Source: DASUTB01 sp036374835
GTDB lineage: Bacteria > Actinomycetota > Actinomycetes > Jiangellales > Jiangellaceae
NCBI GenBank assembly: GCA_036374835.1
Contig: DASUTB010000069.1
Coordinates: 1 to 64,000, forward strand
Length of the DNA stretch: 64,000 bases
Direction: 5' to 3'
The position numbers and the translations under genes are program-made. The notes beneath the pieces are model-generated. The model made no database searches and had not been told where the DNA came from. It saw nothing but the letters and a program-made list of their open reading frames with translations. Shown piece by piece: positions 1 through 8,772 of this stretch. Numbering within the stretch: the first letter of the stretch is position 1; every line of letters starts with the position of its first letter.

Positions 1-746
1 CCCTCGGCGGTGAGCCGGCCCGCCTCGACGCCGGCGGGCAGCACGTCGGGCAGGAGGGTCTCGATCGACAGGCCCGGCCGGCGGTCGGCGATCAACCGGT
101 CGAACTGACCGAGCATGGTCTGGTCGTAGCTCCTGGTCTTCGGGTCGATCGGGAACATTCCCGACGCGTCGCCAACCCCAAGCACGTTGCGCCCGGTTAG
201 CTGCCAGTGGACGTACCCGGCCAGCGTGGTGAGATGCGCGACGTGCGGCACGTGCGGCTCGTCGTCCAGGATCGCCTGGTACAGGTGGGCGATCGACCAG
301 CGCAGCGGGATGTTGTAGCCGAAGAGGTCGGTCAGCTCGGCGGCGGCCGGGCCGGTGCTGGTGTTGCGCCAGGTGCGGAACGGCGCCAGCAGTTGATCAT
401 CGGAGTCGAACGCCAGGTAGCCGTGCATCATGGCCGATACGCCGATCGCTCCGAAGGTGGTGGGACGGACGCCGTGCCGCTGCTCGACGTCGGCAACCAG
501 CGAGCCGAAGCAGTCGCGCAGACCGGCCCAGACGGCGTCAAGGGGGTACGTCCACACCCCGTCGGCCAACTGGTTCTCCCACTCGTGGCTGCCGCTACCG
601 ATCGGTGTGTGGTCGGGGCCGATCAGCGACGCCTTGATTCGCGTCGAGCCGAGCTCGATGCCAAGTGCGGTATTGCCCGAACTGATGGCCGCGCGGGCGG
701 CCGACTGCGCTTGGGCGCCCGGCTGTCCGTTTCCGTCGTCTGACAT
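1..746 (-). CDS. FGGY-family carbohydrate kinase (partial, N-terminal part)
   Basis: The reading frame starts at ATG 746, five bases after a GAGGAG ribosome-binding site, and runs off the left edge of the window, so only about 248 N-terminal residues are visible. The N-terminal phosphate loop LGIELGSTRIKASLIG and the segment SAMMHGYLAFD followed by PFRTWRNTST are typical of FGGY sugar kinases, which phosphorylate pentoses, ketopentoses or glycerol with ATP. The sub-type looks closer to pentulose (ribulo- or xylulokinase-like) enzymes, but the substrate cannot be fixed from this half. It begins 19 bases after the stop of a LacI-type regulator on the same strand, so the regulator and kinase are probably one sugar-inducible operon continuing outside the window. 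Confidence 0.85.
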   Translation of the reverse strand, partial: MSDDGNGQPGAQAQSAARAAISSGNTALGIELGSTRIKASLIGPDHTPIGSGSHEWENQLADGVWTYPLDAVWAGLRDCFGSLVADVEQRHGVRPTTFGAIGVSAMMHGYLAFDSDDQLLAPFRTWRNTSTGPAAAELTDLFGYNIPLRWSIAHLYQAILDDEPHVPHVAHLTTLAGYVHWQLTGRNVLGVGDASGMFPIDPKTRSYDQTMLGQFDRLIADRRPGLSIETLLPDVLPAGVEAGRLTAE

Positions 747-765
747 GGGCAACTCCTCGGTCGGC

Positions 766-1800
766 TCAGTTGGTCGGCGGTGCGGCAGTGCTGGCCCGGA
801 CCACGAGCGTGGCGGGAGCGACGACCCGGCGGGGCGCGTCGGAAGGCCCGTTCTCGATCCGATCGAGGAGCACGGCGATGCTGTCCCGGCCGACGGCGGC
901 GAAGTCTTGCCGGACGGTCGTCAGAGGTGGCGGGAAGTACGCGGCCTCCGGGATGTCGTCGAAACCGACGATGCTGACCTCTTTCGGCACTTGGATGCCG
1001 GCTTCCTGGAACGCCCGGAGCAACCCGAGGGCCATCTGATCGTTGGCGACGAACACCGCGGTCACATCGTCGTGCGTGGCGTGCCGCCGGGCCAGCTGCC
1101 GGCCGGCCTGGTAGCCCGTGGCCGGGCTCCAGTCACCGTGCAGAACGTCGGGAACGGGTGCGGCCGCGGCTTCCAGGGTGGCGCGCCAGGCATCGAGCCG
1201 CGCTTCGGCCTCGAGCCAGTCGAGCGGGCCGCTGACATGCCATACGGTTTCGTGGCCGAGGTCGAGCAGATGTTTGGTAGCCGCCGTCGCGCCGGCGTAC
1301 TGATCGACGCACACGACCGGACGGCCGGGTGCTTCACCACCCTCGACCGCGACGATCGGCATATCGCCGGGTAGCGCGGTCAGCGCTTCGGCGGACGATC
1401 GCTGGGTGGCGATCACGATCAGGCCGTCGACGGACTGGTCGGCAAGGTAGTCGAACGCCTCGGACACGCTCTTGCTGGTGATGGCCTTGAGGCTCACGAT
1501 GCTGATGAAATAGCCCGCCTCGCGCGCCGCCTGCTCGATACCGAACAGTGTGCTGGCCGGGCCGTACAGCGTCGTGTCGAACGCAACGACGCCGAGCGTG
1601 TTGGTGCGCCGGGTCACGAGCGCGCGGGCCGACGAATTTCGGCGGTAGGCGAGTTCGTCGATGGCCCGGAGTACGCGCTCCTTGGTCTCGGGGCGCACAC
1701 TGGGGTGGTCGTTGAGCACTCGTGAGACGGTCTGGTGCGAGACGCCCGCCCGGCGAGCGACGTCGGCCATCACCGCCGGACGTGTCTTGGCATCTGGCAT
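766..1800 (-). CDS. LacI-family transcriptional regulator
   Basis: A 344-residue protein with the LacI layout. An N-terminal helix-turn-helix at about residues 11-31 (MADVARRAGVSHQTVSRVLN) is followed by the hinge helix region (NSSARALVTRRT) and a periplasmic-binding-protein-like sugar-sensing domain from about residue 65 to the end (NTLGVVAFDTTLYGP; FVANDQMALGLLRAF; SIVGFDDIPEA). It should repress the downstream FGGY kinase until its sugar effector binds. The start ATG at 1800 lies six bases after a TAACAT -10 box, suggesting a leaderless transcript. An operator-like palindrome overlaps that -10, so autoregulation is likely. The sugar is unknown. Confidence 0.93.
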   Translation of the reverse strand: MPDAKTRPAVMADVARRAGVSHQTVSRVLNDHPSVRPETKERVLRAIDELAYRRNSSARALVTRRTNTLGVVAFDTTLYGPASTLFGIEQAAREAGYFISIVSLKAITSKSVSEAFDYLADQSVDGLIVIATQRSSAEALTALPGDMPIVAVEGGEAPGRPVVCVDQYAGATAATKHLLDLGHETVWHVSGPLDWLEAEARLDAWRATLEAAAAPVPDVLHGDWSPATGYQAGRQLARRHATHDDVTAVFVANDQMALGLLRAFQEAGIQVPKEVSIVGFDDIPEAAYFPPPLTTVRQDFAAVGRDSIAVLLDRIENGPSDAPRRVVAPATLVVRASTAAPPTN

Positions 1801-1806
1801 AGAGAT

Positions 1807-1821
1807 ATGTTAACGCTCACA
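1807..1821 (-). promoter_or_regulatory. LacI-type operator overlapping a leaderless -10 box
   Basis: TGTTAACGCTCACA (1808-1821) has the imperfect palindrome with a central CG typical of LacI/GalR operators. Read on the minus strand, TAACAT (1812-1807) is a good -10 hexamer followed by six bases and then the lacI start codon. The operator therefore covers the -10 of its own gene. This is inferred from sequence only. Confidence 0.6.
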
Positions 1822-1922
1822 CCTATTCTTCGGCCAACCGCCTCTCGAATCGCGTGATCATTCCCTCGCGGCGGCTGTACCCGCACCGGCGCAGGGCCCC
1901 GGAACGGGAGACAATGGACGGC

Positions 1923-3119
1923 ATGGCCAGCCCGCGTGACGTCGTCATCCTCGGATCAACCGGATCGATAGGGACCCAGGCGGTCGACGTCATCGGCCGC
2001 AATCCGGAGCGGTTCCGGGTGGTGGGGCTGGCCGCCGGCGGCTCGGACCCGGGCGCGCTGGCCAAGCAGGCGCTCGATCTCGGCGTCGAGACCGTCGCCA
2101 TCGCCAAGGCCAGCGCCGCCGAGGATGTCGTGCTCGCGTTCTACGCCGAGGCCAACCGCCGCGGCTACAACAAAGGGGGGTTCGCCGTCCCCAAGGTGCT
2201 GGCCGGCCCGGACGCCGCCACCGAACTCGCCACGGCACCGTGCGACATCGTGCTCAACGGCATCACCGGCTCGATCGGGCTGCGGCCGACGCTCGCGGCG
2301 CTCGAAGCCGGGCGCACGCTTGCGCTGGCCAACAAGGAATCGCTCATCGTCGGCGGACCGCTGGTGACGGCGACCGCCAAGCCCGGCCAGATCGTTCCAA
2401 TCGACAGTGAGCACAGCGCGCTGGCCCAGTGCCTGCGCGGCGGACGCGAGGACGAGGTCCGACGCCTCATCCTCACCGCGAGTGGCGGCCCGTTCCGCGG
2501 CCGCACCCGCAGCGAACTCGAGCACGTCACCCCGGAACAGGCGCTCGCCCATCCCACGTGGAACATGGGGCCGGTCATCACGGCGAACTCGGCCACACTC
2601 GTCAACAAAGGGCTCGAGGTCATCGAGGCGCACCTGCTGTTCAACATCCCGTTCGACGACATCCTCGTTGTTGTACACCCGCAGTCGATCGTGCACTCCA
2701 TGGTCGAGTTCACCGACGGCTCGACGCTCGCGCAGGCCAGCCCGCCGTCCATGATGATCCCGATCGCGATCGCGCTCGGCTGGCCGGACCGGGTGCCGGA
2801 CGCCGCCCCGGCCTGCGACTGGACGACCGCCGCGACCTGGGAGTTCGCACCGCTCGACAACGAGGCATTCCCCGCCGTGGCGCTCGCCCGGGAAGCCGGG
2901 AAGCGTGGCGGCACCGCTCCGGCGGTCTACAACGCGGCCAATGAGGAAGTCGTCGCCGCCTTCTTGGATGGACGGCTCGCCTTTCCGGCTATCGTCGATA
3001 CGGTCGCCGCGGTTCTCGGCGAACACGGCCAGAGTGGGAACGCCGTCACCCTCGACGACGTTCTAGCAGCGGAGACGTGGGCCCGTGCGCGGGCTCGAGA
3101 GATCACCGGAGTTGCCTAG
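1923..3119 (+). CDS. dxr: 1-deoxy-D-xylulose 5-phosphate reductoisomerase
   Basis: Catalyses the NADPH-dependent conversion of DXP to 2-C-methyl-D-erythritol 4-phosphate, the committed step of the MEP isoprenoid pathway. Visible family motifs are the N-terminal NADPH site ILGSTGSIGTQ, ALANKESLIVGG, the metal/substrate site PIDSEHSA, TASGGPFRG, VVHPQSIVHSMVEF and NKGLEVIEAHLLF. The length, just under 400 residues, is normal. I chose ATG 1923 (MASPRDVV), which starts seven bases after a possible -10 GACAAT. ATG 1914 is the alternative, but its GGGAG lies only three bases away. It abuts the Rip1 protease gene with no spacer, and ispG of the same pathway follows, as in mycobacteria. Confidence 0.95.
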   Translation: MASPRDVVILGSTGSIGTQAVDVIGRNPERFRVVGLAAGGSDPGALAKQALDLGVETVAIAKASAAEDVVLAFYAEANRRGYNKGGFAVPKVLAGPDAATELATAPCDIVLNGITGSIGLRPTLAALEAGRTLALANKESLIVGGPLVTATAKPGQIVPIDSEHSALAQCLRGGREDEVRRLILTASGGPFRGRTRSELEHVTPEQALAHPTWNMGPVITANSATLVNKGLEVIEAHLLFNIPFDDILVVVHPQSIVHSMVEFTDGSTLAQASPPSMMIPIAIALGWPDRVPDAAPACDWTTAATWEFAPLDNEAFPAVALAREAGKRGGTAPAVYNAANEEVVAAFLDGRLAFPAIVDTVAAVLGEHGQSGNAVTLDDVLAAETWARARAREITGVA

Positions 3120-4460
3120 ATGGACCTACTCGCCCTGGTGGGCATCATCGCGTTCGCCGTCGGACTGATGGCGTCGATCGCGCTGCACGAGATCGGCCAC
3201 CTGCTGCCGGCCAAGCTGTTCGGGGTCAAGGTCACCCAGTACATGGTCGGCTTCGGCCGGACGGTCTGGTCGCGGCGCCGCGGTGAGACCGAGTACGGCA
3301 TCAAGTCCATCCCGCTCGGCGGCTACGTCCGCATGATCGGGATGTTCCCGCCGGCGCCCGGTGACGACCCGAACAAGCTGCGCCAGGCCAGCACCGGCCC
3401 GTTCCAGGCGCTGATCGAGGACGCGCGCAAGGCGGCCAAGGAAGAGATCCGGCCCGGTGACGAGGACCGCGTCTTCTACCGGCAACCGTGGCCGAAGAAG
3501 CTCGTCGTGATGCTCGGCGGGCCGATGATGAACGTGCTGATCGCGTTCGTGCTGGCCGCCGGTGTGCTGTTCACCTTCGGTAACACCGACGAGCCGATCC
3601 TCGAGCCGACCGTCGCGTCGGTGAGCGAGTGTGTGATCCCGGCCTCGGAGGGGCGCACCGAGTGCACGGCCGAGGACCCGGCCGCCCCGGCCGCCGAGGC
3701 GGGGCTGAAGCCTGGAGACCAGATCGTTTCGGTGGACGGCGTGCCGGTCGCACAGTGGGAGGACGCGCAGCACGCCATCCGGGAGCGCCCGAACGAGACC
3801 GTCGACATCGTCGTCGAGCGAGCGGTCGGCGACGGCTCGGCAACCGAAACGGTCACGCTCTCGACGCAACTGGCATCGAGCGAACGCCCGACGCTCGACA
3901 GCACCCGGGACGACATCGAATATGAGGATGTCGGATTCCTCGGCGTGTCGCCGGTCGTCGTCGGCTACGAGCGTGAAGATCTCGGCGGTGCGATCGCCTG
4001 GGTGGGCAATTTCACCGTCACCATGGCCGAGGCCGTCGCCGGCATTCCACAGAAGATGGTCGGGGTGTGGGACGCGGCGTTCGGCGGTGGCGAGCGCGAT
4101 CCCGAAGGCCCGGTCGGCATCGTCGGCGCCGGCCGGATCGGCGGCGAGATCGCGTCGCTGGACGAGGTACCGGGCAGCGCCAAGGTCGCCAGCTTCGTGA
4201 TGCTGCTGGCCTCGTTCAACATGGCGATCGCGCTGTTCAACCTCATACCCCTGCTGCCCCTGGACGGCGGGCACGTCGCCGGCGCGCTCTGGGAAGGGGT
4301 CAAACGCGGCTGGGCCCGGCTGACCCGCCGTCCCGCACCGCGTCCGGTCGACGTGGCCAAGGCGCTGCCGCTCGCCTACGGCATGGCGGCCGTGCTCATC
4401 AGCATGGCGGTGCTGCTGCTGTACGCGGACATCGTCAACCCGATCACACTTCGCGGCTGA
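3120..4460 (+). CDS. rseP: Rip1/RseP-type site-2 metalloprotease (M50)
   Basis: An intramembrane zinc protease of 446 residues. The HEIGH zinc motif (His23, Glu24, His27) lies in the first transmembrane helix. It is followed by the conserved GIKSIPLGGYVRMIGM strand, a second helix (about residues 125-145), a PDZ domain (about 190-290, around GLKPGDQIVSVDGVPV), and the C-terminal helix with NLIPLLPLDGGH, whose Asp is the third zinc ligand. In mycobacteria the homologue Rip1 cleaves anti-sigma factors and cell-division proteins. The ATG directly follows the dxr stop codon, so translation is coupled. The dxr-rip1-ispG order is conserved in actinobacteria. Confidence 0.93.
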   Translation: MDLLALVGIIAFAVGLMASIALHEIGHLLPAKLFGVKVTQYMVGFGRTVWSRRRGETEYGIKSIPLGGYVRMIGMFPPAPGDDPNKLRQASTGPFQALIEDARKAAKEEIRPGDEDRVFYRQPWPKKLVVMLGGPMMNVLIAFVLAAGVLFTFGNTDEPILEPTVASVSECVIPASEGRTECTAEDPAAPAAEAGLKPGDQIVSVDGVPVAQWEDAQHAIRERPNETVDIVVERAVGDGSATETVTLSTQLASSERPTLDSTRDDIEYEDVGFLGVSPVVVGYEREDLGGAIAWVGNFTVTMAEAVAGIPQKMVGVWDAAFGGGERDPEGPVGIVGAGRIGGEIASLDEVPGSAKVASFVMLLASFNMAIALFNLIPLLPLDGGHVAGALWEGVKRGWARLTRRPAPRPVDVAKALPLAYGMAAVLISMAVLLLYADIVNPITLRG

Positions 4461-4473
4461 GAGAATGGAATCG

Positions 4474-5622
4474 ATGACAGTTCAGCTTGGTATGCCCGCG
4501 ACGCCGGCGCCGGTGCTCGCCGAACGGCGCCCGTCCCGCAAGATCCGGGTCGGCAAAGTCGAGGTCGGCGGGGACGCGCCGGTCAGCGTGCAGTCGATGA
4601 CGACGACGCCGACGACCGACATCAACGCGACGTTGCAGCAGATCGCCGAGCTGACGGCCGCCGGCTGCGACATCGTGCGCGTCGCCTGCCCGAGCGCGGA
4701 TGACGCCGAGGCGCTGCCGGCCATCGCGCAGAAGTCGCAGATCCCGGTTATCGCCGACATCCACTTCCAGCCCAAGTACGTGTTCGCCGCGATCGATGCC
4801 GGCTGCGCCGGCGTGCGCGTCAATCCAGGCAACATCCGCAAGTTCGACGACCAGGTCGGCGCGATCGCCGAGGCCGCCGCCGAGGCCGGTGTGTCGCTGC
4901 GGATCGGTGTCAACGCCGGCTCACTCGACAAACGGCTGCTGGAGAAGTACGGCAAACCGACCGCCGAGGCGCTGGTCGAGTCCGCGGTGTGGGAGGCGTC
5001 GCTGTTCGAGGAGCACGACTTCCACGACTTCAAGATCTCGGTGAAACATCACGACCCGGTTGTGATGATCCAGGCCTACGAGATGCTCGCCGAGCGCGGC
5101 GACTGGCCGCTGCACCTCGGCGTCACCGAGGCGGGCCCGGCGTTCCAGGGCACGATCAAGTCGTCGGTCGCGTTCGGCACGCTGCTGGCCAAGGGCATCG
5201 GCGACACCATCCGGGTGTCGCTGTCGGCGCCGCCGGTCGAAGAGGTGAAGGTCGGTCTGCAGATCCTGCAGTCGCTGAACCTGCGCGAGCGCAAGCTGGA
5301 GATCGTCTCCTGCCCGTCCTGCGGCCGGGCGCAGGTGGACGTCTACACGCTGGCCGATCGGGTGACCGCCGGGCTCGAGGGCATGGAGGTGCCGCTGCGG
5401 GTCGCCGTCATGGGCTGCGTCGTCAACGGACCCGGTGAGGCGCGCGAGGCCGACCTCGGCGTGGCGTCGGGCAACGGCAAAGGTCAGATCTTCGTCAAGG
5501 GAGAGGTCATCAAGACCGTGCCGGAGTCGCAGATCGTCGAGACGCTGATCGAAGAGGCGATGCGCCTCGCCGAGGACATGGACGTCCCGTCCGGCCCGCC
5601 GTCCGTCGACGTCGTCGGCTGA
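4474..5622 (+). CDS. ispG: 4-hydroxy-3-methylbut-2-enyl diphosphate synthase
   Basis: The [4Fe-4S] enzyme that reductively converts MEcPP to HMBPP late in the MEP pathway. The N-terminal TIM-barrel signature (VSVQSMTTTPTTD; IVRVACPS; PVIADIHFQPKY) and the C-terminal cluster cysteines (SCPSCGR and GCVVNGPGEA) are intact. The start at ATG 4474 (MTVQLGMP) matches the usual actinobacterial N terminus; ATG 4465 is an in-frame alternative three codons upstream. The gene follows rip1 closely and is probably co-transcribed with dxr and rip1. Confidence 0.95.
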   Translation: MTVQLGMPATPAPVLAERRPSRKIRVGKVEVGGDAPVSVQSMTTTPTTDINATLQQIAELTAAGCDIVRVACPSADDAEALPAIAQKSQIPVIADIHFQPKYVFAAIDAGCAGVRVNPGNIRKFDDQVGAIAEAAAEAGVSLRIGVNAGSLDKRLLEKYGKPTAEALVESAVWEASLFEEHDFHDFKISVKHHDPVVMIQAYEMLAERGDWPLHLGVTEAGPAFQGTIKSSVAFGTLLAKGIGDTIRVSLSAPPVEEVKVGLQILQSLNLRERKLEIVSCPSCGRAQVDVYTLADRVTAGLEGMEVPLRVAVMGCVVNGPGEAREADLGVASGNGKGQIFVKGEVIKTVPESQIVETLIEEAMRLAEDMDVPSGPPSVDVVG

Positions 5623-5636
5623 GCTGTGCAGGCACC

Positions 5637-6563
5637 GTGGTGCAGGGCGGGCTGACCCGGCCGCGACGGCTGCGCGAAGGAGACCGCGTCGTCGTGGTGT
5701 CGCCGAGTGGGCCCGTCCCGAAGGACCGCCTCGACACCGGGTGCGACGTACTGCGCGACTGGGGTCTCGACGTGGAGCTCGGCGCCCACGTGCTGGACGT
5801 GCACGAACGCTTCGGCTACCTCGCCGGGAACGACGCGGACCGCGCAGCCGACCTGCAGCAGGCGTGGCTCGACCCGGCTGTCGCGGCCGTCTTCTGCGCC
5901 CGCGGCGGCTACGGCGCGCAGCGGATGGTCGACCTGCTCGACTGGGCGGCCATGCGCGCCGTGCAACCGAAGGTGTTCGCCGGGTACAGCGACATCACCG
6001 CGCTCCACGAGGCGTTCGCCACCCAGCTCGGCGTCGCCACGCTGCACGCCCCGATGGTGGGCGCGCGGCCGTTCGGCACCGACGGGCCCAGTACCGAGAA
6101 CCTGCGACGCACGCTTTTCGAGCCGGAGACGGCGCTGACGTTGCACTCGGAAACCGCGGAGACGCTCGTCCCCGGCACCGCCCGCGGCATCACGGGTGGC
6201 GGCAACGTGAGCCTGCTGCCCGCGAACCTCGGCACTCCGACCGGGCGGGAATCGGCCGCCGGCACGATCCTGATGCTCGAGGACGTCGAGGAAGACGCCT
6301 ACCGGCTTGACCGGCTCTTCACCCAGCTGCTGCGCACCGGCTGGCTGGACGGGGTGGCCGGCGTGGTGTTCGGCTCGTTCCACGGCTGCGAGGACGGTGT
6401 CCGCGACCTCGTGCTCGACCGCTTCGGCGGTCTCGGCGTCCCGCTGGTCTGGGGGCTCGGGTTCGGGCACGGCCCTACGTCACTGACCATCCCGCTGGGT
6501 GTGCCGGCGGTGCTGGACGCGGACGCGGCGACGGTGACGCTCGACGGTCCGCCGCTGCGCTGA
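5637..6563 (+). CDS. LD-carboxypeptidase family S66 (muramoyltetrapeptide carboxypeptidase-like)
   Basis: A 308-residue serine peptidase of family S66. The substrate loop CARGGYGAQRM, the nucleophile Ser118 in GYSDITALH, a Glu in MLEDVEEDAYRLDRL and the His in GFGHGP give a complete Ser-Glu-His triad. Family members cut L,D-peptide bonds in cytoplasmic murein tetrapeptides during cell-wall recycling, or detoxify microcin C-like compounds (MccF); the sequence alone does not separate these. It starts at GTG 5637, only 14 bases after ispG, without a strong ribosome-binding site, so it may be read by coupling. Confidence 0.85.
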   Translation: MVQGGLTRPRRLREGDRVVVVSPSGPVPKDRLDTGCDVLRDWGLDVELGAHVLDVHERFGYLAGNDADRAADLQQAWLDPAVAAVFCARGGYGAQRMVDLLDWAAMRAVQPKVFAGYSDITALHEAFATQLGVATLHAPMVGARPFGTDGPSTENLRRTLFEPETALTLHSETAETLVPGTARGITGGGNVSLLPANLGTPTGRESAAGTILMLEDVEEDAYRLDRLFTQLLRTGWLDGVAGVVFGSFHGCEDGVRDLVLDRFGGLGVPLVWGLGFGHGPTSLTIPLGVPAVLDADAATVTLDGPPLR

Positions 6564-6649
6564 ACTCACCGTAGCCGCGCGCCGTGCCCCACAGCAGACC
6601 GCCCGTTCAGCAGGTAGTCTCCAGGCGAAGGGGTCAGTGGGAGGCCGCG

Positions 6650-7501
6650 ATGCTCAACACGGCACGAGCGCCGGCGGTAGAGCCGATCGTGTCCGCTGAC
6701 CTGCCCGAGGTCCGCAGCCTGCTGGAGCGAGACCCGGTGACGGACGTGTTCGTCGGTTCGCGCGTCTACCTGTCCGGTCTCAAGCGGGGCAAGCTCGGCG
6801 GGCAGCTCTGGGGCTACCGCGAAGCCGGCCGGCTCGTGTCGTTGTGCTACTCCGGCGCGAACCTCGTCCCGGTCGCGGCGACCGAACCGGCGGTGCGCAC
6901 CTTCAGCGACCTGGCGGCCCGGCGGGGCCGGGAGTGCACGTCGATCGTGGGGCCGGCCGGCGCCGTCCTCGCGATGTGGGACCGGTTGCGGCCCAGCTGG
7001 GGTCCGGCCAGGGAGGTGCGGGGCAACCAACCGGTGCTGGCGATCGATCGCGCACCGTACGTGGAACCGGATCCCGCCGTGCGGCAGGTCCGCCCGGACG
7101 AGCTCGACCGCCTGCTGCCGGCCGCAGTCGCGATGTTCACCGAAGAGGTGGGTGTTTCTCCGGTCGACCGGGGCAACTCCAAGATCTACCGCGCTCGGGT
7201 CGGTGAGCTCGTGCGGGCCGGGCGCGCGTTCGCCCGGTTCGAGGCCGGCAAGGTCGTGTTCAAAGCCGAGATCAGCGCGGTGACGCCGCTCGCGTGCCAG
7301 GTGCAAGGTGTGTGGGTCCGGCCCGATCGGCGCGGCCAGGGCTTGTCGGCGAAGGGTGTTGCGGCCGTCGTCAGGTACGCGCTCGACCACATCGCTCCGG
7401 TCGTGACGCTCTACGTCAACGACTACAATCACGTCGCCCGGGCCACCTACCGACGAGTAGGCTTTCGGGAGGTCGGCACTTTCGCCACCGTCCTGTTCTG
7501 A
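6650..7501 (+). CDS. GNAT-family N-acetyltransferase with N-terminal DUF4081-type domain
   Basis: A 283-residue protein. The C-terminal third has the acetyl-CoA-binding signature QVQGVWVRPDRRGQGLSAKG and the following VTLYVNDYNHVARATYRRVGF, which define a GNAT fold. The N-terminal half (FVGSRVYLSGLKRGKLGG) matches the domain that accompanies this GNAT next to ispG in mycobacteria (Rv2867c position). The substrate is unknown. ATG 6650 is chosen because GGGAGG lies five bases upstream; the reading frame stays open to an ATG at 6584 with no such site. Confidence 0.85.
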   Translation: MLNTARAPAVEPIVSADLPEVRSLLERDPVTDVFVGSRVYLSGLKRGKLGGQLWGYREAGRLVSLCYSGANLVPVAATEPAVRTFSDLAARRGRECTSIVGPAGAVLAMWDRLRPSWGPAREVRGNQPVLAIDRAPYVEPDPAVRQVRPDELDRLLPAAVAMFTEEVGVSPVDRGNSKIYRARVGELVRAGRAFARFEAGKVVFKAEISAVTPLACQVQGVWVRPDRRGQGLSAKGVAAVVRYALDHIAPVVTLYVNDYNHVARATYRRVGFREVGTFATVLF

Positions 7502-7521
7502 TCTGCACGAAATCGAGCGCC

Positions 7522-8766
7522 ATGAAGGATCGCAGACTGAGCCTGCTGGCCAGCGCGGCGGTGGCCCTGCTGCTCGCCGCCGGCTGCGCGTCGCCGCCCG
7601 ATCCGAGCGCCGAATCGTCCGCCACGCCGCGACCGACCGGGTCCGCGACGGCGGTCGCGCCGACACCAACACCCACACCGACGGCCACACCCACACCGAC
7701 GCCTACGCCTACGCTCGAGCCGCGCGAGTTCACGATCGTGGCCACCGGTGACGTGCTGCTGCACGAGCGGCTCTGGACGCAGGCCCAGCGTGACGCCGGT
7801 TCGAACGGCGATGCCGGCAGGTTCAACTTCACCCCGCAACTGAAGAGCATCGCGCCGATCGTTGGTGGCGCGGACCTGTCGATCTGCCATCTCGAAACCC
7901 CCCTCGCGCCCAACGGTGGTCCGTACGGCGGCTACCCGGCGTTCTCGGTGCCGCCGCAGATCGTGCCTGCACTTGCCGATACCGGCTACACGGCGTGCAC
8001 GGTGGCCTCCAACCACACGTTCGACCGGGGAGCGGCCGGGGTCGAGCGCACGCTGGACGCGCTGGACGCGGCCGGGCTGGCGTCCGCCGGGGCGGCGCGT
8101 TCCAGGGCCGAGGCGAAAGAGCCGGTGCTCATCGAGGTCACGACCGACGGCGGCCCGGTGACCGTCGGCCTGCTCTCGTACACGTATAGCTTCAACGGCA
8201 TCCCGTACCCGAACGGCGAGAGGTGGCGGGCGAACCTGATCGACCAGAAGGCGATTCTGGACGAGGCGCGTCGGGCCCGTAAGGCCGGCGCGGAATTCGT
8301 CGTCCTGGCCATGCACTGGGGTAACGAATACGTGCACGACCCCAACGAGCAGCAGCGAGAACTCGCCCGCAAGCTGCTCGGCTCGCCGAACGTCGACCTG
8401 ATCCTCGGGCACCACGCCCATGTCGTTCAGCCGCTGGAGAAGGTCGACGGGGAGTGGGTGGTCTACGGCATGGGCAATCTGATGCACGCGCAGAAACGGC
8501 CGGCCGATCCACGGCACGAGGGCTTGCTGGTGCGGTTCACCATCACCGAGGACGTCGGTGGATTCGCGGCGACCGGCGCGGAGTACCTTCCGCTGTACCA
8601 GACGAACGACTTCCCGGTCGGTGTGGTGAACGTGGCGGACGCGCTCGACGGCGGTGACGCCGGGACGGCGGGACAGTCCAGATTGCAGACCGCGATGGAC
8701 CGCACGACCGAGATCGTCGGACGCCGCGGCGCTCTAGACGACGGAGCCCGCCTGCTGGAGGATTGA
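7522..8766 (+). CDS. CapA-family lipoprotein (poly-gamma-glutamate capsule synthesis-like), first of a tandem pair
   Basis: A 414-residue secreted lipoprotein. It has a signal peptide with lipobox LLAAGC near residue 20, then a low-complexity Pro-Thr linker (about residues 45-65), then a CapA/metallophosphatase-like domain with IVATGDVLLHERLW, ICHLETPLAP, ASNHTFDRG, AMHWGNEYVHDP and LILGHHAHVVQP. CapA homologues belong to poly-gamma-glutamate or other surface-polymer systems, but no capB or capC is visible here, so a polymer role is not established. Its neighbour downstream is a close paralogue. Confidence 0.88.
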   Translation: MKDRRLSLLASAAVALLLAAGCASPPDPSAESSATPRPTGSATAVAPTPTPTPTATPTPTPTPTLEPREFTIVATGDVLLHERLWTQAQRDAGSNGDAGRFNFTPQLKSIAPIVGGADLSICHLETPLAPNGGPYGGYPAFSVPPQIVPALADTGYTACTVASNHTFDRGAAGVERTLDALDAAGLASAGAARSRAEAKEPVLIEVTTDGGPVTVGLLSYTYSFNGIPYPNGERWRANLIDQKAILDEARRARKAGAEFVVLAMHWGNEYVHDPNEQQRELARKLLGSPNVDLILGHHAHVVQPLEKVDGEWVVYGMGNLMHAQKRPADPRHEGLLVRFTITEDVGGFAATGAEYLPLYQTNDFPVGVVNVADALDGGDAGTAGQSRLQTAMDRTTEIVGRRGALDDGARLLED

Positions 8767-8772
8767 CGCGTC

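Noticed and set aside
7660..7715. Tandem DNA repeat of ACACCGACGC type
   Set aside because: It encodes the Pro-Thr linker of the CapA lipoprotein and is explained by protein low complexity.
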